Under the pieces are notes generated by a model. It made no database searches and was not told the DNA's origin. It saw only the letters and a list, made by a program, of their open reading frames with translations. A stretch of DNA of 64,000 bases, from the NCBI GenBank assembly GCA_947561585.1, contig CANNZV010001175.1, forward strand, positions 124,024 to 188,023, read 5' to 3'. This DNA is from Caprella mutica (taxonomy: Eukaryota > Arthropoda > Malacostraca > Amphipoda > Caprellidae). Below are positions 33,863 to 46,060 of this stretch, in pieces (within the stretch, counting starts at the first letter, position 1; each line of letters begins with the position of its first letter). The position numbers and the translations under genes were made by a program.

Positions 33863-35447
33863 GGATCCAGAAAATTTATCAAAAGCAATTGACCGAAAAC
33901 AATTTATCGAAAGCAATTGATCGAATGGAAAATTTATCGAATGGAAAATTTATCGAATGGAAAATTTATCGAATGGAAAATTGATCGAATGGAAAATTGA
34001 TCGAATGGAAAATTGATCGATATAAAATTGATCGAATGGAAAATTGATCGAAGAAAAAATTGGTCTAATGGAAAATTGATCGAAAAGAAAATTGATCGAA
34101 GGGAAAATTGATCGAATGGAAAATTGATCGAAAGGAAAATTGAGCGAACAACAATTGATTGAAAATGATTGACGACTATTTGACGATAACTAAAACTGTG
34201 GATTACCAGAGAAATTTACTTGCAATATATTACAGCTAGTAGATCTTGTTACAATGATTTATATATAATAATAATTTATATAATGATAATACATAATAAT
34301 AATTTATATAATGATAATATATAATAATAATATATATATAATAGCAACTGTTTTGCTTTAACAGGGAATTGAAATATATTATAATTTGGAGCACTTTAAC
34401 TTTTCTTAGTTCTAGAATCTAGATAGTTCTAGATAACTTGTGAAATGAAAGTTAAATAACTAATTAATTAATTTTTTCATTATAATTTTAACGTCTGTTT
34501 CGGAACTTAAAGGCGTATCACTGACGTCAAAAGGGAATTAAATGCAAGGGAAAAGAAGAATCAGACATAAAGGAAAGTGGCTTTATGAACAAAGTCACTT
34601 AACAACTTAAGTGGCAATGCTCTTGGATGCAGAAAAGCTAATCCGTGAATGCAGTCACTTACCAAGGAACGGGACGAAAAGGGACACAAGCATCGGTTAC
34701 TGCACTCACAGATGGAAGAGGAAAATGAAGAGGTGATAGTAAATGAAGCCTACGAGCCTATCTAACATAAAATCTAAGACCTTGTAGTTGAAGAGCATAA
34801 CCGTAACGTTATCCTCTAAACTTTCAAGTATTGTTAAAAAAATTGATAGACCTGGTAAAAAGGAAAAAAAGACAATATTTGATCCAAATTACAATAGTTC
34901 GGAGACCGAGGAACGCCACCCACTTCTCTTCCATTCACGACAGAGAGCATCAGGATAGAGCCCCTGGGGTCTTCCAGATGGAAGAGGAGAATAAAGAGGT
35001 GATAGTAAATGAAGCCAACGAAAGGCAAAAACAAAGTCTTGCATATTGAATATGAGGAAAAACATGGTTGGTTAAAAACTGTATGAAAAGACAATGGAAA
35101 TGATAAATAAGTACATATAATAAAACAAAGGATAAGGATACATAAAGTATCAATAAATGTAAAACATTAGAATTAAAAATAATCTGCAACTTTTCTTTTG
35201 TTGTACATATATACGTATATATATTTGCTTTGTGTTTAGTAGCTGATCTATTCGATCAATTTTCCTCTCGATCAATTGTTGTGCGATTAGTTTTCCTTTC
35301 GATCTATTTTCCATTCGACCAATTTTCCATTCGACCAATTTACCTTTCGATAAATTTTCTATTCGACCAATTTTCCATTCGATCAATTCTTCATTCTATC
35401 AATTGTTTTCAGTCAATTGCTTTCAATCAATTTTCCTAGACTCCGTC
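33863..35447. mobile_element. Foldback-like element FB5
   Basis: The left arm, 33868-34165, is an array of a 16-base unit GATCGAATGGAAAATT with variants. The right arm, 35236-35442, is the inverted array (AATTTTCCATTCGATC). The extreme ends also match, with 'aagcaattgaccgaaaacaa' on the left facing its complement on the right. The interior holds an AT-rich stretch and family B copy B5. Similarity to the SLC46 3' unit stops exactly where the left end begins. Confidence 0.7.
34488..34975 (+). repeat. Family B repeat, copy B5 (longest)
   Basis: The most complete copy, about 490 bp from 'tttaacgtctgtttcggaac' to 'gagcccctggggtct', followed by a short tandem reprise ('gatggaagaggagaataaag'). It lies inside FB5. 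Overlapping short frames on both strands look non-genic. Confidence 0.65.
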
Positions 35448-35811
35448 AAACATGAAATTTAGTAAAAAGGGACTTGAAGAAGCACCGAGAAAGGAAAGTA
35501 GATCCTTGAGTAGAGTCACCGACTACGATCTATTAATTCTCTTCATACAAATATAGGTATATTATTCATTACGAATCAAGTTAGCTTATTAATTTTATTT
35601 CACGTTTAAGATTTAATGATCTATATATGAAAGTTCAATTACTACTAACTTTCAGTATTCAATTTGGAGTCTGATCAATAATGGTTACAAAATATAATTC
35701 AATTTAAAAAAAGCTGTAAAAATCCTTTACTTTTAAAGCAAATATTCAAGCACATCTGCATAATTAAATTTCTGAATATTTCTAGTAATTGATAGCAAGT
35801 TAAGACTCACG

Positions 35812-36430
35812 GAGAAGTTTGTCATGTTAACAGTGTCTTCACAGGTTTTCAAACTGACATCATTTGGGGGCAGGGGGTCCGATTATCAGACTAGGGGTTT
35901 TAAACATTATTCCGATCCCCCCCTCATTGTCCCGAGGCTACTCTTAGGTAGGCCTTCTTTTTGTTATAATGTAGGTCTTAGGTTTTGTTTAGTTTGACGC
36001 TCTTTTTCTTCAGCTTCCCTTTGTATCTCTCCTCAAATTCTTCTTCTTATTTCCTCTTCCTTCTGCCTTGCTATATCCATGGATAAGCAGACTGACAGTG
36101 TAAGTCTCTTATCCATGGGTGTCTATTCTTGCCATCCATGCGCTGGGTCGACACAGTTACCTGTGGTAGCCGAGTAGTCGACCTAGTGCATGGAGCGTAC
36201 TTTCACTTTCCCCTCTTCTACGTTGCCTTCTTCTCTTCATGTATCTTTGGATCACCTCGAAGTGGATAGGGACAACTTTTAAACCTTGAATATAAAAATA
36301 ATAACTGACATCATTTCGTTTGGGATTAATGTCATCATAATTTATGTGTTTATTCTTCATTTCGTTTCATTAACTTCATTGACATAATCATCAAAGTGTT
36401 GACTCTCGTTGGGATATTTCTATCGAACAA
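35812..36430 (-). pseudogene. Broken copy of the PRDM9-like N-terminal exon
   Basis: The minus strand reads NKHINYDDINPKRNDVS and then, after an insertion, CEDTVNM. These match YINYDDDTNPKRSKV and YEDTVNI of the N-terminal exon at 28840-28259. Frameshifts and stops occur throughout, and the exon is interrupted by the insertion at 35866-36302. Intron sequence beyond it (35590-35800) also matches 28070-28250. No SET or finger exons follow on the minus-strand side. Confidence 0.75.
35866..36302 (+). mobile_element. 437-bp retroposon-like insertion, 14-bp TSD
   Basis: Flanked by perfect 14-base duplications AACTGACATCATTT (35852-35865 and 36303-36316), within a pseudogene whose reading is continuous once it is removed. 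The element starts in a G-rich stretch and ends in an AT-rich tail ('aatataaaaataat'), typical of retroposition. The motif TAGCCGAGTAG faintly resembles a pol III A box, but no B box was found. The family is unknown. Confidence 0.7.
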
Positions 36431-36639
36431 TTCAGCCAAAACTCGGACATGTGGCCACTCTAGTCCTAGGAGAAATAGTGTCCGGAAGAAGTAGGGATTA
36501 AATCCTTAATTTCTGTCGTGACATTTGAGTTAAGTTTTACTTCTGTTTTGTGCATCTAGGCTACCATTTTGTAATCTATCAATAGGATTTGATTTGTTTT
36601 TCTTTCAGTCAATTACGTTAAGCCTAATGAGTTTGACGT

Positions 36640-37085
36640 TCAGAAGGTAGAAGAAAGCTTGACTCTGTTTTTAAAAAACACCTGTCTTATTTATACACCA
36701 ACTGTAGTGTATTTTTTACAAATTGTTAGTATATATATTAAACTAATTTGTACCAAATTTCAAGTAGAAAATATTGAACATATAAGGATAAAGTAATGCA
36801 TAGGTATATAAGACATTGGCAACTAAGAGAGCAGACCTGGGATTGGGTGGAAGAGAAGGTGTGTTTCTTGCGCGTGTATGTGCGTGTTTAGCGGGTACCA
36901 AGCTGTATTTCGTTCTATACCTCTGTTGCCACACGTGACCACATTACAATTAATTTCCGTGATTTACGATTAATTATGCTGAAACGTAAATACTTTATAA
37001 CTTTTGAAAACAAAAATATTTTTTGGTATTTATGTAGGAACAAAGTCAAGAAAGGCCGATATATTTAAAAGAATGACATGCAATA
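36640..37085 (+). repeat. Dispersed ~430-bp repeat, copy 2
   Basis: Matches 480-905 in the same orientation. The mariner-type element begins three bases after the recognisable end of the homology. Confidence 0.6.
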
Positions 37086-37087
37086 TA

Positions 37088-38321
37088 CAGGGTGGGGCGT
37101 AAGTTTGGAAGCAAATGAAAGTGCATATTATAATCCAACGAAAAATATATTTAATAATTTACAGTTATGTATTATTACATAAGGGTTTTAAGAATTCAAA
37201 AATCATAAATTTATTCAAAATGTCCCCCCTTGTTTTTAATAATAGTCTCAAATCTCCTCCGAACTCCTCCTACTGCGGCACGCAACTGTTCTTGTGAAAT
37301 TTCCTTCCAAGATCTGTGGAGCGAACGCTTTAAATCATCCACACTGCGATGGAATTTACCACAGGCCTTTGATTCAAGAATGAACCATACCGAAAAGTCC
37401 ATAGGATTAACATCTGGGGAGCAGGGAGGCCACATTTCTTTGGATCAAAACCGTGGAAGATGGTCATGGCACCAGTTTTGAGTGACATTTGCAGTATGTG
37501 AAGTCGCGGCCGTCTTGCTGAAATGTCCAAAGAGTGTCATTACCGAAGCGATCCTTAGCTGACTCCAACATTGGCGTCAAAATATTCTCAATATAACATT
37601 TAGCATTGATTTTGGCACCTTGTTCCACAAAAATTAATAGAAACCTCCAAGTTTCTGAAACGGCGGCCCAGACCATTACTGAAGCAGGTTTCATGGTTCT
37701 GTGGACAGTTTTTTGGTTGTATGGGATGTCTTTTGCACTTTTACCAATTATTCTGTCATTCCTCCGGTTGTGAGCCATTTCCACTGTGAAAATTTTTTCG
37801 TCAGACCAAACAATTTCACCAGCCGTGCCAGACTTCAATTCTCTCAGAAGTGCTTTGCTTCTCTCCAATCTCTTTTTCTTTACAGCTTCTGACAGAGTCT
37901 GTCTCTTTAGGAGGGTGAAAGAGGACATCTTTAGGTCTTCTTTGACAACTCTTCTCATTGTTCTGGGACTCACATTAGCTGTTTTGGCTAACAATCGTAT
38001 TGACCTTTTCGGGTTCCTCCTGATCTTCTCTCGGGCATATTTTATCAGTTGTTTGGTGTGTTGTGAGCGTGGTCTACCACTTCTTGGACGATCAGTCAAG
38101 TCTCCTCTCTCATTAAAACGCTTCACACACTTCCAAACAGTCGATCTCGCTATTGAGAGAGTCTTTGAAATGACGGAATCTGACTTCCCGGCACGGTGTA
38201 GAGCAATAATGGCTTCTCTTTTGTCTGACATTTTTGAATTGACTAAATTTTTGTAAAAAATAACACTGCCACGTCATAATGTAGTGTCTCTACTATAGTT
38301 CAAACCCTATCACCTACTTAG
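37088..38321 (-). mobile_element. Mariner/Tc1-superfamily transposon (DD37D-like)
   Basis: The left end is 'cagggtggggcgtaagtttg' next to TA (37086-37087). The right end is placed near 38321 ('ccctatcacctactta') from weak inverted similarity, so it is uncertain. The element carries one transposase frame on the minus strand. Counting from the second Asp (QQDG) to the last Asp (NPMD), after allowing for the frameshift, gives 37 residues, the spacing of the maT-type DD37D group. Confidence 0.7.
37211..38231 (-). pseudogene. Transposase of the mariner-type element, two lesions
   Basis: The reading starts MSDKREAIIALHRAGKSD (38231) with a paired helix-turn-helix region (SVISKTLSIARSTVWKCVKR; GRPRS linker). 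The first catalytic Asp lies in IVWSDEKIF, the second in FQQDG near 37515, and the third in SPDVNPMDFSVW near 37405. After QQDG there is a +1-type frameshift (near 37500). About 50 bases later a TGA stands where the family has Trp (near 37443). The C-terminal part continues in the other frame to 37211. The element is therefore not autonomous. Length and motifs otherwise fit a full-length transposase of about 340 residues. Confidence 0.85.
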
Positions 38322-38329
38322 GAACTTTT

Positions 38330-39190
38330 AGAATTATATTGCATATGGAATGCAAAAAGTCAATGGGAATATATGCTGAACAAAATGCATATTGAAAACA
38401 TGTATATAGTGTGCAAAAATAAATTGTGCATATATGCTGTACCAAAATGCATATTGGAAATATGCATAATATATACAAGAAATTATTCAATATAGTGTGC
38501 ATATTGTATGCTCAAAGTTAATTACGGAATTTAAAATACGGTTAATCTGTATAAAATTGTATTTTGAATGTAATTGTACTTTGGAGGTTTGAATGGAACT
38601 TACAATAATACGAAGATATAATCTGAAGTTTTTATTTTTACTGTGAAATGTTTAACCTTTGGAAATTAAATATTACAAGGTTGTTTTAAATATATACTTT
38701 TTGATAGTAAGTCAATTTCAAACAGTGAAATTGAATTTTATATTTAAATGTTTTTTAGGTTTTCAAAAGTTAATCTCCTTCTATTGTATGCTAATGTAGT
38801 CTTATACTGGGAATAAACCCGTTCTACATCACAAGAAACAAGAGGAGAAAATGTTTCTTTTAGCCAAATTCTGTCTCCTAAACTATCCTACTTTCAGATA
38901 TCACATTCCGCTCATTACTTTAGTCATGACTCGAAAATCATAAACCATCTTGTTAGACCAGTGGTTCCTTTTAAAGGATCCCCAGCTGTAACCAGCGACA
39001 CGAAGTCGGTAATTGATAAGTTCAGGCCGTTTTGTATTTAATTACTTAAATAATAAATTTATCTATGTGCTATTAGTTTTCATATATTTCAAGTAGTACA
39101 ACTCTCTAAAATAATTGTATACATTTAAATATCAATTACTACTATTGTTTACTATACACTAAGTGTCATATAAATATACAAAATAAGTTA
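38330..39190. other. No gene recognised
   Basis: AT-rich sequence with a degenerate motif 'atgcatattgnaaa' repeated at 38380-38490. From 39190 the sequence is homologous to the 3' flank of the PRDM9-like gene (21310-21420). Confidence 0.4.
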
Positions 39191-39581
39191 CAGGTATGGA
39201 ATTGAAACCGAAATGAAAAAATGGGACATTCGAAAATTGAAAACAGTAACCAAAACATTTAGTTAATACATCCATTATATCACAAGGGTTTCTACTCTAT
39301 TACCGTGCATAAATTGGCTAAGGTTAATGAAAAGTGAAATATATAATATCCATACACATTGATAAAAAATTAAAATTTGAATAAATACAAACAAACTATT
39401 TATTGATTGTTTTTTAATCATTTCATTATTTATCACAATATTATTACATATTTGTATAACATTCACAAAGAATATTACAAGTCATGGGAGTAATGAATAA
39501 ATCTAACGTCAAAATCCACTTACTATAAATATTCCTACCTAATAGAAAATTGAAAGAGGAGTTACCGGATTATAGAATTTA

Positions 39582-41427
39582 TTAATGTTTATTCTGCTCA
39601 TGTCTTTTTAAACGGTCAGACCGACTGGTCTCGTAATTACACTGAGTACATTTTAACATATTTCCAGTGTGTTTTCTTTCGTGTTTTTTCAAATTACCAG
39701 ACGAAACGGTCTCGTAATCACAATATGAACACTTCAGTTTTTCTCCAGTGTGTATTTTTTCATGAATTTTCAAATGACTAGACGAAACGGTCTCGTAATC
39801 ACAATATGAACACTTAAGTTTGTCTCCAGTGTGTATTTTTTCATGTTTTTTGAAATTACCAAACGAAAAGGTCTCGTAATCACAATATGAACACTCAAGT
39901 TTGTCTCCAGTATGTATTCTTTCATGAATTTTCAAATTACCAGATTGAATGGTTTCGTAATTACAATATGAACACTTAAGTTTGTCTCCAGTGTGTATTC
40001 TTATATGCTTTTTTAAATTTCCAGAATGATTAGTTCGGTAGTCACAACACGAACAATTAAATTTTTTAGTTCCTTTAATAGCTGCACTGTTTTCTTTATC
40101 CTCATTGATACCATCACAATTAACTCTATCAGAATCAGACTCATGGTTTTCAGATGATTTAGCCGAGTCTTCAACATTATCTTGCTGAACAGACGGACTT
40201 TTTCCCTGTGGTTTGGAGATAATTTGTACTTTCTTCTCTCCATAATTCGATGCATTAAAATTATATCTGAAAGTTCTCAGATAAGAAGAGGTTTTGTCAC
40301 CTGGAAATGAAGCAAAAAAATAAATAAATATGCTTAATATATTTTTATCCTTGATATTATGTCTCATGTGGGCTAAAATATTTGGCAAATTTAAATATGA
40401 GCAAGATATAAAATTCAAAGCAAATGATTGAAAGAACTCTTCAGCAAAACGATAATTTGATAGTACTATTTAGACTAGTAAATTTTTTTTGTAAAGAACT
40501 CGTAGTTGAAGAGCATAACCCTAGTGCTATCCTCTCAAACGGCAAGTAGCGTTAAAAAAGAGATAAACATGGTAAAATGGAAAGACAATACATAACCCAA
40601 ATTGCAACAGTTTATGACCTATTTACACCAACCCCTTCAACTTCCTTTCACCATAGACAGCTTCTAGATAGAGCTCCTGGGATTCTATTAATTAAAACTG
40701 AAAGATCGGTAATTCTAACAGGTGAATATTCTTGCATAACTACATAATTACATTGTATGATTGTTAATACGGAAAGTTAAAACTCACATAGAAGTGTGTC
40801 ATCAATGGTTTCAACAGTGTCTTCACAAGTGGTAGAACTTAGATTCTTTCGCATGGGATATTTTCTCCTGAATTCATCATCATATTTGAGTTCATCCTTC
40901 ATTTCGGGTTCAGAATCTGTATCAAGGTAAGTACCACATCCAACACTCTTCTTGCGATCATTGACAGGTATGATGGTAATTCCTTCATTGATTATAGTCT
41001 CAATGGAATAAAACAAAAAATCACTTTCATCCCCTAAGATGAAGTCAACACTATCATCACTTAGCTCTGACATATTCACTTCATGCTGCTTCATTGTCAT
41101 CTTCTCAATTTCTTCCATAGTCAAGTTATTATCCAACATTTTGTCAGTACTATCACTCAGTTAATATTCATTCCTATCAATCTGCAAGCTATCTGACGGT
41201 TGATCTGCAGAAACAGTCTCAGTTTCGATTACTTTCACTATTTGAGGGTTAGTAGTCTTCTCAATGAATTTCAAAGCACTTTTAAGCAAATCACTGTAGG
41301 GACAAAGAGAAGCAGGTTTTCCCGAAGATATTCTGGAACAGTAGTCCTTGAAGTTAACCAGATCTTCTCTTTCTATATACATCAACTGTTTGGATACAAA
41401 GTTATTAGTTACTTTTATAAAATTCAA
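39582..41427 (-). pseudogene. SET-less PRDM9-like paralogue b
   Basis: Two exons homologous to the first coding part and the last exon of the gene at 21920-29037. The N-terminal exon is about 41427-40788 (donor T|GTGAGT). The finger exon is 40301-39582, open to its natural stop. Both junctions are phase 1, so they join in frame as Cys although the zinc knuckle and PR/SET exons are gone. The N-terminal exon has an in-frame TAA at 41161-41163 where the intact gene has GAA. Translation could restart at the Met near 41139. The last exon has six good C2H2 fingers (CSYCDYETVSSGNLKKH type, TGDK linkers), ending RHEQNKH. It may be a pseudogene or may make a shorter DNA-binding protein without methyltransferase. 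Confidence 0.75.
40495..40690 (+). repeat. Truncated family B repeat, copy B6
   Basis: Only the distal half of B is present, starting at 'aactcgtagttgaagagcat' directly after a T run. This abrupt start sits in the sole intron of paralogue b and marks the probable deletion junction. It is repeated at 48547-48740 in paralogue c. Confidence 0.65.
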
Positions 41428-42289
41428 ATGACAAAGGTCCCCCTAAACTAATAAATCTGTTGCAAATGTAGGCATCTTTATGCAGTTTAAATTTATATTT
41501 CAATGGAATTAACAATAATAATAATATATACATAAATCATATAACAATATATCGAACTATATTAGATCTAGTAATAAGAAACATAAATTTCTCTATAAAT
41601 GATTACTTCTTGAATCAAATAGTTTTTGGATGCAGGAAAGCTACTCTGTGCCAGTATTGTACCACTTCATGTTGGGAGCAGTTAAGTTTCAAACTGCTCT
41701 CTGTTGGCATTGTCTCCTGATTGGTTGAAGATCTCTTGCATTTTATTCGGATAGCGCTTATTCTGTTCACCAATTATGGCTGGTACGCTGTTAGATGTAG
41801 CTTCCCTGATAGTATAAAATTATATTTCTTACCTATTATTTTTTCATATCATAATAAAAAAAACTGAAAGGCTTAAATTTAATGTTTTATACGTTTGAAA
41901 CAAAAATTAAGTTACTTAATGATTTCTAAGGTCGTAAAATTAATCGATATTTACGTATCTCAACCAATTGTATGATTGACAGTTTATTACCATCTTGATG
42001 ATTATAAACTCAAAGTATATAGATGTGATTCTCAGTATCAAATCAATATTGAATAACAACGTTTTAAGTGCATTTGGGGGTATTTTATATCCTATGATAA
42101 AATGCATAGTTTTAATTTTAATTCTTCAAATTATTGAAATACCACACATACCAGGCGGCTAACATTTTGTTTTTATGTGTATGCCGTCCAGTCCACTGCT
42201 AATACATACATATTCACGGACTCACAGTATTAAGAATCAGGGTACAGGAACATAAACGGGTATAGTACCTAGTAGACGTCGCAAGAAAT

Positions 42290-42982
42290 TGACGTCACCA
42301 CAACAACACATTCCTTGTTTGTGACCGAGCGGTTCATAATTCCTCGTATTTGCATGTTAATATCGAGAAGTTTAAAGTCATTTTTTAAGGGTTTCGTGCA
42401 AAAGAAAAGCGAAAATGGCGATTGAACCTCAAAGTTGAATATATAGATAAAATTCAGGTGTGTTTTTATTGTTCATTTCTTTAACTTATCTATAAAAAAT
42501 AAGGTCTTTAACCTAGGAGCCTAAACTAGTGCTAGTTAACTGCTAAATTGTAGCTCCTATGAATAACGATTAAGGAAAAAAATAATGGAAATACAATTTA
42601 ACCAATGCCTAGTTAGTAATTGATAAGAAAAAAATTTAATTTAGAAGTGACTAAGTTTAAGTAGGTTTTCCCATGTTTCAAAGTGTGGCCAGAGTCGCCA
42701 TTTCCAGTCACCCGGTGGTCACGTCAAACTAGATTCGATCAGCTGATTACCATACCCTATGTTACTGTATCCTGTATAGAATATAGTAGTGGTAATTGAG
42801 ACGGTTAGTGTAGTTGACGTCATCACAGCAACACTAAAATTAAATTTAAGGCAATCCAAGAGTGTTTAATTATAAAAAAAATGTTTATTTATAGCCAATA
42901 TAAGAAAAGAGTAATGGTGCATTCAGTTATTAAGACTACTTGGCCCTAATTTTCGTTTAAGTCTGTTGTCTTAATGACGTCA
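42290..42982. promoter_or_regulatory. Three CRE-type TGACGTCA sites
   Basis: Perfect palindromes TGACGTCA lie at 42290-42297, 42815-42822 and 42975-42982, and are kept in copy B near 57428, 57959 and 58120. This is the consensus for CREB/ATF-type bZIP factors. They lie about 1-1.7 kb upstream of the N-terminal exon of paralogue b. A promoter role is inference; chance or repeat origin is possible. Confidence 0.35.
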
Positions 42983-43160
42983 CGATAACAAGTCGCTCTA
43001 TTGTCACTACTACGTATGCAGCAGTGGACTGAAAAACAGACTTAATAATGTAGCTGATAGACGTTGTTATAGTTCCAGTACTATAACTTCCTTGACACAT
43101 ACGAACCTATAAATGAAGCCTTGATAGAATGTTGTTCAAAAATATTATCTGTCAATAATT

Positions 43161-43406
43161 GAAGAGTTTGGTTCCAAAACGCTATAAATCCATTTTGATC
43201 AATTTGAGTTAAAATGTGTTTTCTTTACCAAGAAAGTACAAAGATGAAAACCACTATTTTCTGTTTCAATCATTCACATAGCATATTGAGGTTATAATAA
43301 CATAAACAATTCAAATCCACAATACCGACGAAATACAATATTGATTTAGGTGGAAACTCATTTTTTTCAAAAGTGGCGTTTATCGCGTTTTGGAACCAAA
43401 CTCTTC
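43161..43406. mobile_element. 246-bp MITE, present only in copy A
   Basis: Perfect inverted ends of at least 22 bases, beginning GAAGAGTTTGGTTCCAAAAC, flanked by AATT (43157-43160 and 43407-43410). Copy B has the empty site 'caataatttatgatc' near 58307. Because AATT is its own complement, the border between target duplication and terminal repeat is ambiguous. It is non-coding. Confidence 0.85.
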
Positions 43407-43764
43407 AATTTATGATCATAATCAATATATGAAATTTTTGATTAGAATATAATCTTTGATGAGTTAATAATCTTCCGTTGGCAAATTTATTACCAAGCTT
43501 ATCAGGCAAATTCTGACTTGCATTATATGAGTAAGTTTCTATCTGGGCACATTTGTACAACTCAGTTTGTTTCTAACTCTCCTCTATTTAGTTTCTGAAT
43601 ATTGTGTCTAAACATCATCTTCTTCAAATTTAATGTATCTTATCATTGATTATGTTCTCACTAAATATGTCGCACATCTAAAGCCGCCAAGTGTTACAGT
43701 TAACTGATTATAGTGAAACATTCACCCTAATCCAGTATTTTCACCTTAAATACTAGAGAGATAT

Positions 43765-44003
43765 ACTAGGGTCACATAGATAAATTGCGGCTCTTTAATT
43801 TTCAATTGCGGCCCTCTCAAGCGAGTCTCTAAAACATTTTGAACAGAAACTACATTGAAATGTTGCATAGCTATCGAAAGAAGCGCAGTGCATGCTAAAA
43901 TTTATTAATTTAAATTTTTAACGGGAATTTTGAAGCTATGATGTTTCTTTTGTTAGAGGCCGCAGTTAGTTAGCGTGCCGCAATTTACCTGCTTGACCCT
44001 AGT
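43765..44003. mobile_element. 239-bp MITE with ACTAGGGTCA ends, copy A
   Basis: Inverted ends ACTAGGGTCA and TGACCCTAGT; 'taaattgcggc' on the left faces 'gccgcaattta' on the right. An equivalent of the same length sits at 58662-58900 in copy B, so it inserted before the duplication. A related end fragment occurs at 46262-46305. Confidence 0.75.
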
Positions 44004-44229
44004 CCATATACTTATATTTGAATGAATGTTCATAATAAGAATATCTTACCATTTATCATCTTTGTTTTGTCTAATCCTATGTAATTATGTGAAAAATTAA
44101 AAGTCATAAAGAGACATCTAACAAATCCGTTTAAAATTCTTTTTTTTTTTCATGAGGAATGGTGCACCAGAGCCAGCAGCTAGGTTACAAACAACAAGTA
44201 TGGTGGTTTGAAGTATATGAGGATATATT

Positions 44230-44590
44230 TATTAATTTTTAGTAGATGTTTAACATCTGCTTTGGAATCAAATGCCTCATATCACTAACGGAAATGAAAT
44301 TAAGTACAAGAAACTGGAAAAGGCAGTCAGAGAGGAAAAAGTTCAATAAATAAATTCACCTACCGCCGACAAAGCAACTCCGTGAATGCATTTACTTGTC
44401 AAGGAATTTGACAAAAGGTGTCACAAGCACTGATGTCTGTACCCACTTGATGGAAGAGGAAAATAAAGAAGTGATAGTACCTAAATGAAGTTTTCGAATA
44501 TACCTACCACATAAATCTTAAGATCTCGTAGTTAAAAACCATAACCTTATATATATCCTATAAAATTGTCATACTATCTCCAGACAGTTT
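44230..44590 (+). repeat. Family B repeat, copy B7
   Basis: A diverged B copy ('gtttaacatctgctttggaa', 'gtgaatgcatttacttgtca', 'gatggaagaggaaaataaag'). Its duplicate is at about 59120-59480. Confidence 0.6.
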
Positions 44591-45989
44591 TTTAATTCGT
44601 TGTTAGAGGAAAAAAAATCATTTTTTTCTTGTTTTACCCCACATCATAAAACTCAAGTTATCCAATAATGGTTTATCAAGAAAAAAAGAATCCGCATATC
44701 AAATCGTAAAAACCAAAACCACTCACATTTCCTAATTATATAGCAGTTTTAAGAAAAATATAACGAATAATTGGATTAATAACGATAACTAATGTCAATA
44801 TATCACAAGTTGAAGAACGGCACAGACACATCACAACCGCACAGGAACAAGTCAAAATAGTTAAACGTTTTTTAGTCAATTATCAACGTTCACTTCTTGT
44901 TCGATTAATACTTCAATCAATACCCCAGCAAACATAGTCGTGTCATTTATATTTCTAAACGATACCACTTGCTCTACACTTCCGGTGTAGAAAAAAGAAA
45001 CAAATCGATCCCTGTGCATCGTTTAGATAATTTTTTAGATTAGCAATACAACTCTCAAATAGATAGAATAAAATATATAAACGAAATCGTTTTAGTAATG
45101 TAAAATACACCAAATGCGATATAAAAACATATCTAAATTGAAGATATTTGGAAACTGTTTCGATGGATTATTGATACCATTATACTGTATCAATACTCTT
45201 TCTAAATGACGCATGAAAACGAAAGCGTTTTAGTAACGAAATAGACAGCAAATTCGATATCAAATATATATATATTGAAGACACATTTTCCGAAGAAAGT
45301 TAAAGGTCCCCTCCAAGCAAATTTTTTTATTGCTTTAAATCAACGAGGTTAATGTTCCTTATCATTTCACTGCAAACCCCCATAAAATTTGATAACATAT
45401 TTTTAATTTTTTTTAAAGATCTTTATAATCCAAACTCTACAAAACCTACTTTACTTCCGACTTTCTAATTTTCAGTCTAAAGAAGGAGAATGTGCACCAT
45501 TTTTTTTAATTGTCAACTAGGTATTCGGTTCAATATATCTATTTATTATTCGTTTAAGGTTTAAATTTGGATAAACTTAATAGAAACGTTTATATACTTT
45601 TAGAAACGATTAATATCTTTAAAAGAAGGCCAAAAACGCATTGTTTGTTTAAAATTCTAAATATGAAATCAAAACAAAGAGTGTACAATCTTATTTCTCA
45701 GCGTCAGGTTGGAGATTCGCTCGATTGTTGCTCACAGAGTATTAAAAAACTTTAATAGCAAATAATAAAATATATACTGAACCGAATTGTATGCGGTTTG
45801 CGGAATAATGATCGTAGACCTTAGTTCTATAATAAACTCATTTTTTACCCGGAGCCTGGAGAGGACCTTTAAAATATTAAGCTGTATTTCTTACCCACAT
45901 CTACTTTGTTGCATTGATTGCAATTTACATTTGGGGACATATCAATTTAATTAATGTTATATATACAAATAAATGGGGAAAAATGAAGT

Positions 45990-46060
45990 GATGTGTCTGG
46001 GTATCGAACCTTGGCCATGCAGTTCTGGAATCTGGATCGCCATCACTCTGCCAATCTGAA
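45990..46060 (-). other. tRNA-like remnant
   Basis: The minus strand contains TTGGCAGAGTGATGG (A-box-like) and, about 40 bases on, GGTTCGATACC (B-box-like), the spacing of a tRNA gene. A clean cloverleaf does not form by eye, so this is more likely a tRNA-derived SINE head or pseudo-tRNA. It is duplicated at 63703-63773. A plus-strand frame across it is probably fortuitous. Confidence 0.25.

Noticed and set aside
29000..37000. Possible KRAB or SSXRD exon upstream of the PRDM9-like gene
   Set aside because: I looked for the conserved motifs on the minus strand and found none that I could support.
41682..41810. Open minus-strand stretch reading PAIIGEQNKRYPNKMQEIFN, repeated in copy B near 56822-56945
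   Set aside because: It looks protein-like, but conservation between recent duplicates is no evidence of function and no splice site or domain was clear.
45567..45755. 62-codon frame identical in both duplication copies (also 63280-63468)
   Set aside because: It opens at a TTG, and identity simply reflects the recent duplication.
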